Shown: positions 41,760 through 51,094 of the stretch, one piece after another
How the letters are laid out: each line of letters starts with the position of its first letter
Numbering within the stretch: position 1 is the stretch's first letter
NCBI GenBank assembly: GCA_022822545.1
Contig: JAJEBE010000039.1
Span: 23,084 to 87,083 of the forward strand
DNA: 64,000 bases
DNA from: Anaerolineae bacterium
GTDB taxonomy: Bacteria; Chloroflexota; Anaerolineae; Aggregatilineales; Phototrophicaceae
Reading direction: 5' to 3'
The notes under the pieces: generated by a model
Database searches by the model: none
The model's input: only the letters and a program-made list of their open reading frames with translations
What the model was told of the DNA's origin: nothing
Position numbers and translations under genes: made by a program

Positions 41760-43412
41760 CTACTGCTTCCCGATTGTGATCTTGCCCAGCGGCGCGCGCG
41801 CATCGGCGAGGGGCTTGCCGGTCGCATCTTTGACTGGCAGGCGCGCCGTATCCCCCGGTCGATACAGACCAGTAAATGCTTGGTATTTCCCGGGCGCAAG
41901 ATTGGCGGGCAGCGGAATCTCCCAAGTTTCGGTATCGGCCAAACCCTCATACCACAAACGTGTTGGGAAACGCGGGCCCAGCGGCTGCTGGTCATAACCC
42001 CACCATTCGTCGCTCTCTTCGTGATAAAAATGGAGAAATTGCACGAAATCCTCACTGCCATCGGCGTCCGAACTCCAGGCAAAGTTGATTTGCAACGAGG
42101 CGCCTGCCATGGCGCTTGCGGGCAACTCGACCCGGTCAAGCGCAAACCGGTCGTCGAATATATATTGTCCTTCGGCCGTTGAGGTATCCGTTTCGGCGGG
42201 CAATGCCAACTCGCTCAACACAACTTGTCCTTCGCCGAGCGCTTGCCGATCACTCGCAGTGATTGTCCTCGGCAGATAGTCTCCATCTTCCTCGCGCCAA
42301 AACGTCAGCACCAGCCAAAGCGCTCGGTTTGCCGGGGCTTCCGGCGGGATTTCGACCGTGATCTGCTGCCGGAAGACAGACGCTTTTTTCTTCCAAATAT
42401 AATTGCGATCCACCAGCGCGTCTGCGCCGGCGATGGATTCACCAGTTAGCTGATCTACGAGATGAACGGAATAGCCCAACATATTTTCTTTGCCCCAACT
42501 GACGGCCTGCGTGAAGAAGGCAAGTGTGATCGCCTCCTCGCCCCTGTCTACACGGTAGCCTTTCAGCCAGATATTCTCCTCGTACCTGACGGCAGCCGGC
42601 TGAGCCGTGAACTGGTATTCAACAAAGAGAAGCAAGGACGGGTGCGCGAGTATCCAAAGCGCAGGAAACGCAAGCAGAAGCCGGCGAATAAGTGGCGGTG
42701 GGCTCGATATCGCCTCGGAAAACTGGCCTAACAGACCGATCAAGGAAATCCAAATACCCATAAACTCGAGTGCTTCTTCAAGAACCGAGACCGGGCATCC
42801 AGTTGCGGGCGTTTGCTGGAGGATGAGGCAGTTCGGCACATCCCGATGGTAATCCAACACAATTGCGCTAAACGTTGTCAACGCCAGACCGCCCACGAGG
42901 CAAACATGCCAAATCCGGGCTGATCGTGGCGAGGCCTCGACCACAGCGAAGGTCGAAATCACGACGAATGCGCCCACCCCCGCATAAACTGTCTGCCAGT
43001 TTGGAATCGCTTCATGTATGCTGAATTGCCCGTCCCAGGCCAAATACAGGAACATCAAAGCGATGGCGACTAGATAGAATCGGCGCCATATCGGCCGGCC
43101 TCTAGCGAGCCAGGCGGTAATCAAAGCGACTGCCGCAACCAGCGCGAGCTGTGTCGACGTGACAGTCGTCGGGATTTGCCACTCGCGATCTACATCGTAT
43201 ATCCATTGATATTCGACCGGGAGTAGAAGTTCGAGCGACAGCGCGACGAGGACAATCTGCGCAACCAGCATGGCGCTGGCCAAGTATTTGGCTGGTGAGG
43301 AAAGCCGAGGATACAGACGCCAGATGACGAGCCCGCTTACCGCTAAGTACAGCAAGATAAGAATTGAAGGGAGCGAAACATGCGGTGAGATTGTTGCAGG
43401 ATCAAATCCCAT
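41760..43412 (-). CDS. Multi-pass membrane protein with an extracytoplasmic beta domain
   Basis: 550 residues. About eight membrane helices in the first 275 residues, then about 270 soluble residues. The C-terminal part, with pairs such as LLGYSVHLVDQLTGE and PLPANLAPGKYQAFTGLYRP, looks like two beta-sandwich domains of the kind often found at the end of Chloroflexota membrane glycosyltransferases. No catalytic motif is evident. Ends 150 nt before the small tail-anchored gene; the large GT-C-like gene is upstream on the same strand. Confidence 0.7.
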   Translation of the reverse strand: MGFDPATISPHVSLPSILILLYLAVSGLVIWRLYPRLSSPAKYLASAMLVAQIVLVALSLELLLPVEYQWIYDVDREWQIPTTVTSTQLALVAAVALITAWLARGRPIWRRFYLVAIALMFLYLAWDGQFSIHEAIPNWQTVYAGVGAFVVISTFAVVEASPRSARIWHVCLVGGLALTTFSAIVLDYHRDVPNCLILQQTPATGCPVSVLEEALEFMGIWISLIGLLGQFSEAISSPPPLIRRLLLAFPALWILAHPSLLLFVEYQFTAQPAAVRYEENIWLKGYRVDRGEEAITLAFFTQAVSWGKENMLGYSVHLVDQLTGESIAGADALVDRNYIWKKKASVFRQQITVEIPPEAPANRALWLVLTFWREEDGDYLPRTITASDRQALGEGQVVLSELALPAETDTSTAEGQYIFDDRFALDRVELPASAMAGASLQINFAWSSDADGSEDFVQFLHFYHEESDEWWGYDQQPLGPRFPTRLWYEGLADTETWEIPLPANLAPGKYQAFTGLYRPGDTARLPVKDATGKPLADARAPLGKITIGKQ

Positions 43413-43486
43413 CAGGCCAATTCTTCCGCGGGCGAGCGCTTGGCGACTAACATCATCATTCTACTTTACAGCATTTGGCAATCAAG

Positions 43487-45793
43487 TTACTGGATTTGCA
43501 ATGCCGGGCTCAGCATAGTGATGGCGCGCGGCGGAATCGGCGCTGATGCGTCGATCAGAGAAGTCTGGTCGTAACTGGCGTCGCCTCGGTTGAGCAGCTC
43601 CGGCGGCAACTCTTTTAACAGTTCGACTTGCAGGTCCTCATGCAAAAGAAAGATAACAACATCGGAAAAGTCGTCGCCGGTTTCAAAGAAATCGCGGTTG
43701 ATGTCGATGTCACTGCTGCCGCAATACTCGCCGACGATGCAGAAGAAAGCGACTTTTGGCCGTCCTTCCTGGTACATCATATACATGGCGCTGTCGAACA
43801 TATTGGTATCCAACTCTTTTATCCCCTTTTCCCGCAGGGCGTCGCTGGACATGTAGGTCATCAGCATCAGTCGCGCCTTCGCATCAAATCGGGGAGCTTG
43901 TTCGACGATCTGCATCAGTATGCGCGCTTTGGCATTGGCGCTATCGACAAACCAGCCCTGCTGGACGTAGAGACGCGAGAGGCCGGGGAAGATCAGCAGC
44001 AAGCCAAGACCGATAATGAAGGTTTGTCGTAAGCGGATGTTCCTCAAAGGAAAGGCCAAGAGCGCGATGAGAGCAAACGCGGTAACGGCGGCGCCAATGG
44101 GCGCGTAGACGTACATCCGCCAGAGACCAAAAGCCCGCCTCGCCAGCCACATCACCACTCCGATTGAGGGCAGGATAAAGGCTATTCCGCCGAGCAAGGC
44201 GGCAATTATGTTCTTGCGCGAAGGGAAGTCTTCCGGGCAAGTGTCTCGCGCGAGCCAGGCCGATACGATCCCGACTAATGCGAGCGTAACTGCTGTGGGC
44301 GCGATCCAATCGTTCCTCGCCACGGCAGCGAGCGCCTCCTGCCAGCCATAGACAAAGGTCCGCAGATAGGCGTTGGCGATTATGTCCAGATAGTAGCGCA
44401 AGTTATCCCAGGTGATTGACGCGTCGCCGGGGGAAAGCGCGAAATTCCATTGACCGTAAAAGTTTGTATCGCTCAAATTCAAGAGCCACAATTGCGCAAT
44501 CTTGGCGACGGGAACCAGATACCAGATGAGGGTCAGATGGAGGTTTCGCCAGAACCGTTCCCGATCGCGGCGCCACCACAGCAGCGGACCAAGCAGGATG
44601 ATAACAAAGGCGATCTCGTAAGAACCGAGGTTGAGCAAGAGCGCCAGCCAGATGCCCAGCAGGCGCAAGCGGCTGATGTTGGACCGGGAATCCAGGACCA
44701 GAAAGACGGCAGCGAGCAGCGCCAGCTTGCTGTACGTGTGGTGTAGCGATCGCAAAGACATCAGATTGGAATTCACCGGGTAGACCAGGAACAGAATGGT
44801 CGCCGGGAAGGCGAGCCAGGGCGCTGCGCCCAGCTGACGCAGAATCCCGTAGAACAGCGCCAATGCGCCCCAAAGCATGAAGAAATTCACCAGGTGATAG
44901 CCAGTGAAGGAATGCCAACTGATGGTGGAGGCGAGGACTTGTGGCGCCAGTAACCAGAAGCGGGAGACGAGCTCCGCGCTTGCTTTTGACGGCCGCCCTT
45001 CAAAATAGGCTTGCTGGGGCCAGGTCTCCCATTGACCGATGCTGTCGAAACCAGCTTGCGAATAGAGCAGCGCAACGACGGCGAAGCAAGCGCCTACTGC
45101 AACCAGGTCAGCACGGAGACTGCGCTCCAGTCTTCGCCGAAACAATTGTATGGCCAGCGGGACGTAGATTACCGCGGCCAAGACGGAACCCAGCAAGTGC
45201 CAGGCGCGGTTCTGAGTGACTGATCGAAGCCGGTCCAATATCATTGATATGAGGGCGGGTTGCGCCGCTTGCAGGAGCAGGCCAGTTAGCAGCATAGCCA
45301 AAAGCGCCAGAATGGCGGATCCGTAATGAGCGGGCGGGACATTCAGGCGCATCGTCGCCAAATACCAAACGGCGGTAATCAGCGGCAGCATTATCCCCAG
45401 CAGCGGCAGCCAGGCCCCGGCATACGAAGCGGCGTCGTGGACCGGGAGCAGGAAGGTCTGCGAATCGCCGTCGCCGGCGGTAACGTTGAAGCTGACGGTG
45501 GCGGCGCCCGGCGCTGGGCAGAATTCCATCGTGCCTTGCCCAACTTTTCCACTGCCATTGACGTAGACCGACTGGATGCCCTCAAGGTCCCAGCTGACAG
45601 TTGTGCACTGACCGGGCATGATCATCCAGCTTCGATCAGCCGATATCTCTACAGTGGCTCCGCCGAATGAAGCCTCAATGCGGGGGAGAGGCGCGCCGAA
45701 GATCACCAGTAGCAAAGATAGAAGCAGCGCGATGTTAAGAATCAGCAAAGCCGTTATTGGCGAACCCGGTAACTTCGGCAGGGTCATTCTCAC
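43487..45793 (-). CDS. Large membrane protein, GT-C glycosyltransferase-like
   Basis: 768 residues. An N-terminal helix is followed by about 100 residues of beta-rich domain (CTTVSWDLEGIQSVYVNG, an Ig-like pattern) and then about a dozen membrane helices and a soluble C-terminal tail (from about 630). The helical core has the layout of GT-C polytopic transferases, with PVNSNLMSLRSLHHTYSK in a loop near its middle, but no clear catalytic DxD is certain. Function in surface glycosylation is inferred from the neighbouring WecA-type enzyme. Confidence 0.65.
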   Translation of the reverse strand: MRMTLPKLPGSPITALLILNIALLLSLLLVIFGAPLPRIEASFGGATVEISADRSWMIMPGQCTTVSWDLEGIQSVYVNGSGKVGQGTMEFCPAPGAATVSFNVTAGDGDSQTFLLPVHDAASYAGAWLPLLGIMLPLITAVWYLATMRLNVPPAHYGSAILALLAMLLTGLLLQAAQPALISMILDRLRSVTQNRAWHLLGSVLAAVIYVPLAIQLFRRRLERSLRADLVAVGACFAVVALLYSQAGFDSIGQWETWPQQAYFEGRPSKASAELVSRFWLLAPQVLASTISWHSFTGYHLVNFFMLWGALALFYGILRQLGAAPWLAFPATILFLVYPVNSNLMSLRSLHHTYSKLALLAAVFLVLDSRSNISRLRLLGIWLALLLNLGSYEIAFVIILLGPLLWWRRDRERFWRNLHLTLIWYLVPVAKIAQLWLLNLSDTNFYGQWNFALSPGDASITWDNLRYYLDIIANAYLRTFVYGWQEALAAVARNDWIAPTAVTLALVGIVSAWLARDTCPEDFPSRKNIIAALLGGIAFILPSIGVVMWLARRAFGLWRMYVYAPIGAAVTAFALIALLAFPLRNIRLRQTFIIGLGLLLIFPGLSRLYVQQGWFVDSANAKARILMQIVEQAPRFDAKARLMLMTYMSSDALREKGIKELDTNMFDSAMYMMYQEGRPKVAFFCIVGEYCGSSDIDINRDFFETGDDFSDVVIFLLHEDLQVELLKELPPELLNRGDASYDQTSLIDASAPIPPRAITMLSPALQIQ

Positions 45794-45878
45794 GCGAGTG
45801 CAGTATCCTCGATCACGGAATCAATGCAGCCATCGTTGGGCCAAGGTTGGAGGGGTGGGAGAGGCGGCGGCAGGCGGG

Positions 45879-46283
45879 TCAGTTCAAGCGCATGCGGCGC
45901 AGGCCTTGAAAGGCCGGATTGCCCTGGATCTCTTTCCAGCGCGCATCGCCGCCATCGGTGTGCCACTCGACCACGAACATGCCATCACTGTCTTGATAGG
46001 TGAAGGTCGGCTTCAAACCCAGCAGCACTTGCCGCATCGTTGCGATGACGTCCTTGCGCTCCTCGCCCATGCGCAGGGTGAAATATTGCCCGGCCACAAA
46101 CTCAAAATAGATCGGCATGCCCTCGAGGCTGCCTTCCATCTTTACTGGCGCCTCGGCTTGGACGCAACTCATGAAGACATTCTGCAGCCTGTTGTTCCAC
46201 AAAGTGTGATTGACGCGCTCCTCAATGTAGTAGGGACGCGCTTCCGGCGTCGAATAAAACCATTGGCGAGCGGTATTGGCCAT
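45879..46283 (-). CDS. Hypothetical cytoplasmic protein
   Basis: 134 residues from ATG 46283 (the longer frame upstream is not protein-like). Opens ANTARQWFYSTPEARPYYIE and ends in a beta-rich part, FTYQDSDGMFVVEWHTDGG, then WKEIQGNPAFQGLRRMRL. No signal peptide, membrane segment or known motif is seen. It is divergent from the LexA-like pseudogene, with a 163-bp gap between them. Confidence 0.65.
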   Translation of the reverse strand: MANTARQWFYSTPEARPYYIEERVNHTLWNNRLQNVFMSCVQAEAPVKMEGSLEGMPIYFEFVAGQYFTLRMGEERKDVIATMRQVLLGLKPTFTYQDSDGMFVVEWHTDGGDARWKEIQGNPAFQGLRRMRLN

Positions 46284-46446
46284 CGTCGCTGTCTCCACAA
46301 TCTGGACTGAAACTAGGAGCCTAAGTCTACCGCAACATCCCAAGCTGGAAAATGGGAAATAGTGTCCATGAATCAAAACAAGTGTTCTATTCCATGATAC
46401 AATACAACCCTTGACGCGCTCATATTGTTCAGAGGGGTCCGCCGGC

Positions 46447-46690
46447 ATGAAATATCGCGATGATCGCAGCCACGCCATATTCGAATTCATCTGCGGCTTT
46501 TATGGGCTTTTATGATAATAATGGCTTCCTGCCGACGCTGGACGAAATCGCGGAGGACCAAGGCTACCGCTCCAGTTCCGGCGTCATCCGCCATCTGGAC
46601 AAGCTGGAGAAATGGGGCTGGATCGAGCGTCATCACGGCCAGCCCCGCAGCATTCGTATTTTGCGCCGGCCGCGCGCGACTCAGCCGTAG
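46447..46690 (+). pseudogene. LexA-like winged-helix protein, broken by a 10-bp duplication
   Basis: ATG 46447 opens KYRDDRSHAIFEFICGFYG and then hits a stop at 46513. The continuation in the next frame, NNGFLPTLDEIAEDQGYRSS and IRHLDKLEKWGWIERHHG, is a full LexA-type DNA-binding domain. The frame is broken because GGCTTTTATG occurs twice in a row (46495-46514). Removing one copy gives a continuous 77-residue winged-helix protein whose helix spacing matches LexA (FICGFYDNNGFLPT). No protease domain follows. It may be a recent mutation, a reversible slippage site or an assembly error. It overlaps the converging gene by 10 nt. Confidence 0.8.
46495..46514 (+). repeat. Perfect 10-bp tandem duplication (frame-breaking)
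   Basis: GGCTTTTATG at 46495-46504 is repeated exactly at 46505-46514. Ten bases shift the frame by one, which ends the LexA-like reading frame. Confidence 0.95.
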
Positions 46691-47220
46691 ATTGAATTTT
46701 TCTCGCCGACGCCTTCGGCAGCGATGATCGCGCGAGATTGCGGCAAGATATAAAACTGATACAGTTCCCCGGTGGTGAATTCACGCGCGAGCGAGACATC
46801 CAGCAGCTTGTAGGTCTGCAACTCTATTCGCAGTGTATGGTAGAGGATATGCGGGCGCAGGGTGCCGCGGCTGGTTCTGCCTTTGACGATGCGCACCGCT
46901 TCCGCCTCGCGATCGAGATTGAGGTGCTGCACGAAGCGATTGAAGTCGGTTGTTAAGTAGAGCAGAGCGCCGACCACCAACACTTCAATCGCCAGCGCCA
47001 GCGGCAGCAGTATGATACGGACGAAGGTCAGCAATACAACGGCGATGGTGATGATGGTGGCCAGCATGACGCTGCGCCGCACCACCTGCGCCATTCGCGT
47101 CTCAAAGGCTGCTATCTGCGCATTCAACGTTTGCAACTGTTCGCGGCTCAGCAAGCCGAGGCGATTGCTCTTGAGGTCGGCGGCTGTCGCCGCTATCACT
47201 TGCTGGCTGGTACGGCGCAT
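46681..47220 (-). CDS. Two-helix membrane protein of unknown function
   Basis: 179 residues from ATG 47220, with AAGG about 8 nt upstream; the longer frame from 47280 is less likely. About 45 residues of helix precede two closely spaced membrane helices (VMLATIITIAVVLLTFV and IILLPLALAIEVLVVGALLY). A soluble C-terminal domain follows, with RGTLRPHILYHTLRIELQTY. No catalytic motif is seen. It converges with the LexA-like pseudogene and overlaps it by 10 nt. Confidence 0.7.
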   Translation of the reverse strand: MRRTSQQVIAATAADLKSNRLGLLSREQLQTLNAQIAAFETRMAQVVRRSVMLATIITIAVVLLTFVRIILLPLALAIEVLVVGALLYLTTDFNRFVQHLNLDREAEAVRIVKGRTSRGTLRPHILYHTLRIELQTYKLLDVSLAREFTTGELYQFYILPQSRAIIAAEGVGEKNSIYG

Positions 47221-47309
47221 GCGCTCTACCTTGTGCGCTAGTGGTAGACAGAGTTTACCAGCAATCGGCCTCTGCCTCAATCAATCGGCGGTCATGCGGG
47301 CTTGCCCGC

Positions 47310-48092
47310 TCAGACGACGGTGGAAAGAGCGGGCATGAATTCGCTGAGGTAGACCGCCAGTTGGTCGCGCGTGAAGGCATAGACCTGCCGCTCGACTTCG
47401 GCCAGCAGCGGCTCTGGCACATGCCGCCACAGGTAATATTCGAGGGATTCCTTATCGTCGAGGGCGGCGCGGATCTCGGCTGGCTCCCGCCGCAGACGGG
47501 CGCTGAAGATTTCCAGCGTGCGGCTGCCCCCGCCGGGTGCGATCTGCTGCGCCACCATATCGCGCCAGCCGCGCAAGACGGCATCGGGCAGGAAGGGCAG
47601 CCATCCATCGGGCTCGCAGCGCGCCAGGCTGCCGGCCTGCCAGCTTTCCAGCGCCCGCTCATCGCGCTCATCCATGATCGTCAAAATGAGATGCAGGGCG
47701 AAGAATTTGTCCGCCCGCGTCACATCCGGCCAAGCCCGCCCCCAGAACTGCGGCCGCACCATTTTCAGCGCCCAGGCTTCGTCGGCGGCCAGGTGCGCGA
47801 CGTAGCCGGCGATGAAAGCGAGATGCGCTTCATCTCGCGGGTCGCCCAACTCCGCGTGCTGACGCAGCATTCGCCGCCAGGGACGCTCGCTGATTGGGGC
47901 GCCATAGGCGTAAAAATGCGTCTCTTCGCGGCTCATGCCGTTGGCGACGCGCGCATCGGCGACGATGCCGCCCAATTGAAAGGTCGGCAGGCGACGCCGC
48001 AGCAGCGCGCGATAAGCGGAGGAAAGGGAATCGTCAGCCAGCAGGCATTGGGCGATTCTCAAGTGAGTGAACGGCGTTGGCATAGCGCTCAT
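47310..48092 (-). CDS. Zinc-dependent phospholipase C-like protein
   Basis: 260 residues, all-helical. The pattern TPFTHLRIAQCLLAD near the start, GGIVADARVANG, EETHFYAYG and AGYVAHLAADEAW provides well-spaced His and Asp residues resembling the zinc-site layout of the PlcC/S1-P1 nuclease superfamily. There is no signal peptide, so the usual secreted role is doubtful. Substrate unknown. Confidence 0.62.
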   Translation of the reverse strand: MSAMPTPFTHLRIAQCLLADDSLSSAYRALLRRRLPTFQLGGIVADARVANGMSREETHFYAYGAPISERPWRRMLRQHAELGDPRDEAHLAFIAGYVAHLAADEAWALKMVRPQFWGRAWPDVTRADKFFALHLILTIMDERDERALESWQAGSLARCEPDGWLPFLPDAVLRGWRDMVAQQIAPGGGSRTLEIFSARLRREPAEIRAALDDKESLEYYLWRHVPEPLLAEVERQVYAFTRDQLAVYLSEFMPALSTVV

Positions 48093-48117
48093 TGTAGGCT
48101 TGATTCACCTGAAACAG

Positions 48118-48158
48118 TAGGGGCGACCGGCGACCTGCGCGCCTGTGAATCGCCCGCC
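48118..48158 (+). repeat. GTAGGGGCGAC-family intergenic repeat, compact copy
   Basis: Starts GTAGGGGCGACCGGCGACC and ends CCTGTGAATCGCCCGCCG; the right end matches the reverse complement of the 49358 copy (CTGTGAGTCGCCCGCCG). Both copies flank the ScyD-like gene in opposite orientation. Confidence 0.75.
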
Positions 48159-48172
48159 GCCGCAAAACGCGT

Positions 48173-49297
48173 TCATGATTCCAGCTCAATCAAATAAATC
48201 TCGCCCGTGATGCGCGTAATGCCATCTACACTCCAGATGCGGCGCTTCGGGGTGCCTTGCCCGGTTGAGACGTAGAGTCGGCCGTCGTGATAAGTGATAT
48301 TGGTGGGCTGGTCGAGGCCATCCGCCAGGATAACGGGCTCGGAGCCATCGACCGGGTAGAGCGAGATCCGTCCGCTGAAGCGCGGGTAGCCGCCGGGATC
48401 GGGCGGACCAGCGGGCGCGAAGAGATCGAATTCCTGATCGACCATGGGAGTTGGCCATTGAGTCGTCAGCTCGACCAGGAAGATATTGCCCGCTTTATCC
48501 ACCGCCAAATCAACCGCCGTGGTCAAGTTCGTGATTTCGTCGCGGATGCTCCCCGTTCGTGGGTCAACTCGCAGGACTTTGGCGTCCCCCGGCATATAGC
48601 TGAGGCTGCCGCCGTAATAGACCCAGAGCTGGCCCGTGAATAGAGCGACCAGCAAGTCACCGCTGCTCGGATCAATCGCGATGCCGGCCGGGACCGCTTG
48701 CTGTCCGTGCGCCATTAAGTCGAAGCGCGCGACCTGACGGTAGTCGCCGGCGAGGGTGACAGCGCCGACGGCGTTGTTGCTGCTTTCGGCGAAGTAGATC
48801 GTCTCGCTGTCGCTATCGTAGGCCAGGCTGTTCATCGAGCCGTCGGCGAGGTGGAAATTGCCGACCCGGCTGAAGTCCGGCTCAAGCTCGACAATAGCCA
48901 GCTGCTTGAAGTTGTCATCGAGGGTATAAAAGATGCGGCCGTCGTCCAGGGCGATGACATCGCCGATGCCAATGACTTCATCACGCCCGGGATTCATCTG
49001 ATAGAGGATGTTGTAACTGGGCAAATCTTTCTGCACATCAATGACTTCGGCGGCGTCATCATAATCGCCGTCGCCGTTCCAATCGCTGAGCAGGCTGAGC
49101 TTGCCGCTGTAGCCCGGCGATTGGCTCGACGAATGGCCGGTACCGGCTTGCGCCACCAGCAAGCGGCCATCGGGCAAGACGGCGATCCCGCGGGGATTCT
49201 GCAAGCCGGTCGCGATGCGCGCGACCGTCACATTTTGCGCGGCACTTAAGGCGCTGGCAAAGCAGAGCGCCAGCAACTGCAAGAGCAATCTTGTCAT
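48173..49297 (-). CDS. Secreted ScyD/ScyE-like beta-propeller protein
   Basis: 374 residues with a signal peptide of about 20 residues (LLLQLLALCFASALSAAQ). Blade repeats such as GLQNPRGIAVLPDGRLLVAQAG, GIAIDPSSGDLLVALFTGQL and AVDLAVDKAGNIFLVE follow the NHL/ScyD pattern. In cyanobacteria ScyD/ScyE accompany scytonemin genes, but the family is widespread and no scytonemin genes are here. It is probably periplasmic or extracellular. Flanked by two copies of the palindromic repeat. Confidence 0.82.
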   Translation of the reverse strand: MTRLLLQLLALCFASALSAAQNVTVARIATGLQNPRGIAVLPDGRLLVAQAGTGHSSSQSPGYSGKLSLLSDWNGDGDYDDAAEVIDVQKDLPSYNILYQMNPGRDEVIGIGDVIALDDGRIFYTLDDNFKQLAIVELEPDFSRVGNFHLADGSMNSLAYDSDSETIYFAESSNNAVGAVTLAGDYRQVARFDLMAHGQQAVPAGIAIDPSSGDLLVALFTGQLWVYYGGSLSYMPGDAKVLRVDPRTGSIRDEITNLTTAVDLAVDKAGNIFLVELTTQWPTPMVDQEFDLFAPAGPPDPGGYPRFSGRISLYPVDGSEPVILADGLDQPTNITYHDGRLYVSTGQGTPKRRIWSVDGITRITGEIYLIELES

Positions 49298-49357
49298 GGT
49301 AGATGCCCGTGGTCATGGATTGGCAAAATTATACCGCCGAATCATATTATGCGATCG

Positions 49358-49410
49358 GCGGGCGACTCACAGGGGCGCGTAGACACAGCCCGTCAGTCGC
49401 CCCTACAATA
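49358..49410 (-). repeat. GTAGGGGCGAC-family intergenic repeat
   Basis: Plus-strand GGCGGGCGACTCACAGGGGC ... GTCAGTCGCCCCTAC is the reverse complement of the family form; the right arm is followed by a short CCCTACAATAG duplication. Between the ScyD-like and M23 genes. Confidence 0.75.
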
Positions 49411-49437
49411 GCCCTACAATAGGTTGTTGATGGCCTT

Positions 49438-50646
49438 TTACCAACCGATGCCGGCGGTGGCGGAGGGATTGCGCGGCTGATTCAGATAGCGAATCTCGAA
49501 ATGCAAGTGAGGGCCGGAGGAATTGCCGCTGCTGCCCACGTAGCCTATCACCTGCCCGGCATCCACCGATTGGCCGCAGCGGACGGCGATGCTGCTCATA
49601 TGCCCGTAGAGCGTGGAGAAGGGGCCATGCGCAATGACCACGGTGTTGCCATAACCCCAGTTGTTCCAGCCGGAATACAGGATGGGTCCGGCGTTGGCGG
49701 CGTAGATGGGTGTGCCAATCGGCGCGGCGATATCGATGCCGCTATGCCCGGCGTAGAAGCCGCGCACCCAGGCGCCGTTGGGGAGAGGGTTGGTCCACCA
49801 GGCGCCGCCGCCGCTGCGGGCGCCGCAACTGAAGGGGCTGGCCGGGTCGAAGGCGACCACGTTGCCGAAGGCGTCTTGCTGCACCGGCGCGTTCCAGGTG
49901 ATGAAGCCACCCTCGCCGCCGGGGATGAAGAGGAAGGTATTGCTGGGCAGGAGCGTTTCCGGCGTCACACCCGGCAGGTTATTCGCCGGCGCGTCAATGA
50001 TAATGTAGGGGTCGTCCACGCCGTACTGCTCGGCGATATCGCGGATGTCCTTGCCTTGGGCGCGCAAGACGGTGTGGCAAGCGCCATCTTCCGGCGGGAT
50101 GTTGACCACATCGCCGGGCCGCACAATCTGCGCCAGCTCATGCGAATTGCACCAGGCGATCGTCTCGCGATTTAAGCCGTAGCGATTGGCGATGCCGTCA
50201 ATGGTGTCGCCGCGCTTGGCCACATAGGTCGTCATTTTGCTGCGGGCGCGGTTGGGGATGATGGTGAAGGGATCGTATTGCGAGCGGGCGGCCTCAAGCT
50301 CGGCTTCGGCTGGAAGTTGCGGCGGCGTGGCGAGCAAAGCCTGGATCCGCGCCGCGCTGAGCGTCGGGGGCGCGGAGGAATCGCCGGTTTGCTCGGGCGC
50401 TTCGACGATCCGCGTGGCGGGCAAACGTGGCGCGGTCGCGGTTGCGCGGGCCGGCGTCGCCTCGACCTCGCTGGCATTCGAGATCGGCGGCGCGCTGAGC
50501 GCCAGAATCGCGGCGGCAAATGACAGACAGATAGCGCCAAGCAGACAGAACAGCGCCATGAATCGACGCCATTTGGGCAAGGGCGCGGCGGGGCGGGGCG
50601 ACAAGCGGGTCGGCTTGCTGCTGTGATAGTCGGGGAATCGGCTCAT
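49438..50646 (-). CDS. Membrane-anchored LysM-M23 metallopeptidase
   Basis: 402 residues. One membrane helix (about 29-50), a Pro/Ala-rich linker, a LysM domain (TTYVAKRGDTIDGIANRYGL, about 138-185), a second LysM-like block (about 190-240), and a C-terminal lysostaphin-type M23 domain with HSGIDIAAPIGTP, the Zn ligand region YGHMS and HLHFEIR. It would cleave peptidoglycan cross-bridges outside the membrane. The first His motif reads HxGxD, as in active M23 enzymes. Confidence 0.92.
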   Translation of the reverse strand: MSRFPDYHSSKPTRLSPRPAAPLPKWRRFMALFCLLGAICLSFAAAILALSAPPISNASEVEATPARATATAPRLPATRIVEAPEQTGDSSAPPTLSAARIQALLATPPQLPAEAELEAARSQYDPFTIIPNRARSKMTTYVAKRGDTIDGIANRYGLNRETIAWCNSHELAQIVRPGDVVNIPPEDGACHTVLRAQGKDIRDIAEQYGVDDPYIIIDAPANNLPGVTPETLLPSNTFLFIPGGEGGFITWNAPVQQDAFGNVVAFDPASPFSCGARSGGGAWWTNPLPNGAWVRGFYAGHSGIDIAAPIGTPIYAANAGPILYSGWNNWGYGNTVVIAHGPFSTLYGHMSSIAVRCGQSVDAGQVIGYVGSSGNSSGPHLHFEIRYLNQPRNPSATAGIGW

Positions 50647-51094
50647 GAAAACTCAGGGAATTGAGGAGAGCGTCAGCCCAAGCCTAGCGGACTTTGGGGG
50701 GCGGGTCAAGCAGCGGAGGTCGAGCGGCGGGCGGCGCGGTCGCGTCCCTTGGCGGGAAGGCGCCGCTAAAAGCGCTGAAAAACGCTGAAATCCCCTTGAA
50801 AAACTTAGAAATTTCTAAAAGGTATCGACACAGTATCAATATAGTGAGGTTTTCGCGTGGGGGGTATGGGTCACCCTCACCCTAAATCCCTCTCCCATCA
50901 AGAGAGAGGGACTTGCTCGCGTACGATATGCAGTTGTTAAGCTGCGATCTGAGGACAGGATAGCATAGATTGATGGGCTATGGGCGACTAAATGGTCGCG
51001 TATGGATTTTTCTTTTACCACCGAGTATACCGAGTTGAGGGAATTCACCGAGGTGGTTTCGACCACAAAAACAGGAATAATACACGACTTCACT
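50647..51094. other. 448-bp intergenic region at the left edge of the accessory island
   Basis: No gene seen. Base composition falls from G+C-rich to A+T-rich about 50780. Contains repeated GCTGAAA words (about 50776-50790), the perfect palindrome TTAGAAATTTCTAA (50805-50818), and a CCCTCTCCC..GAGAGAGGG hairpin (50887-50911). The last is a common intergenic motif in many bacteria and may terminate or be a mobile repeat. Confidence 0.55.
50887..50911. repeat. CCCTCTC hairpin repeat
   Basis: TCCCTCTC (50887-50894) and GAGAGGGA (50904-50911) pair perfectly around a 9-nt loop. The preceding TCACCCTAAA is part of the same well-known dispersed bacterial motif. Confidence 0.7.

Noticed and set aside
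46460..46690. Treating the 76-codon frame as an intact gene
   Set aside because: It supplies only part of the first LexA helix; the frame from 46447 joined after removing the 10-bp duplication fits the domain much better.
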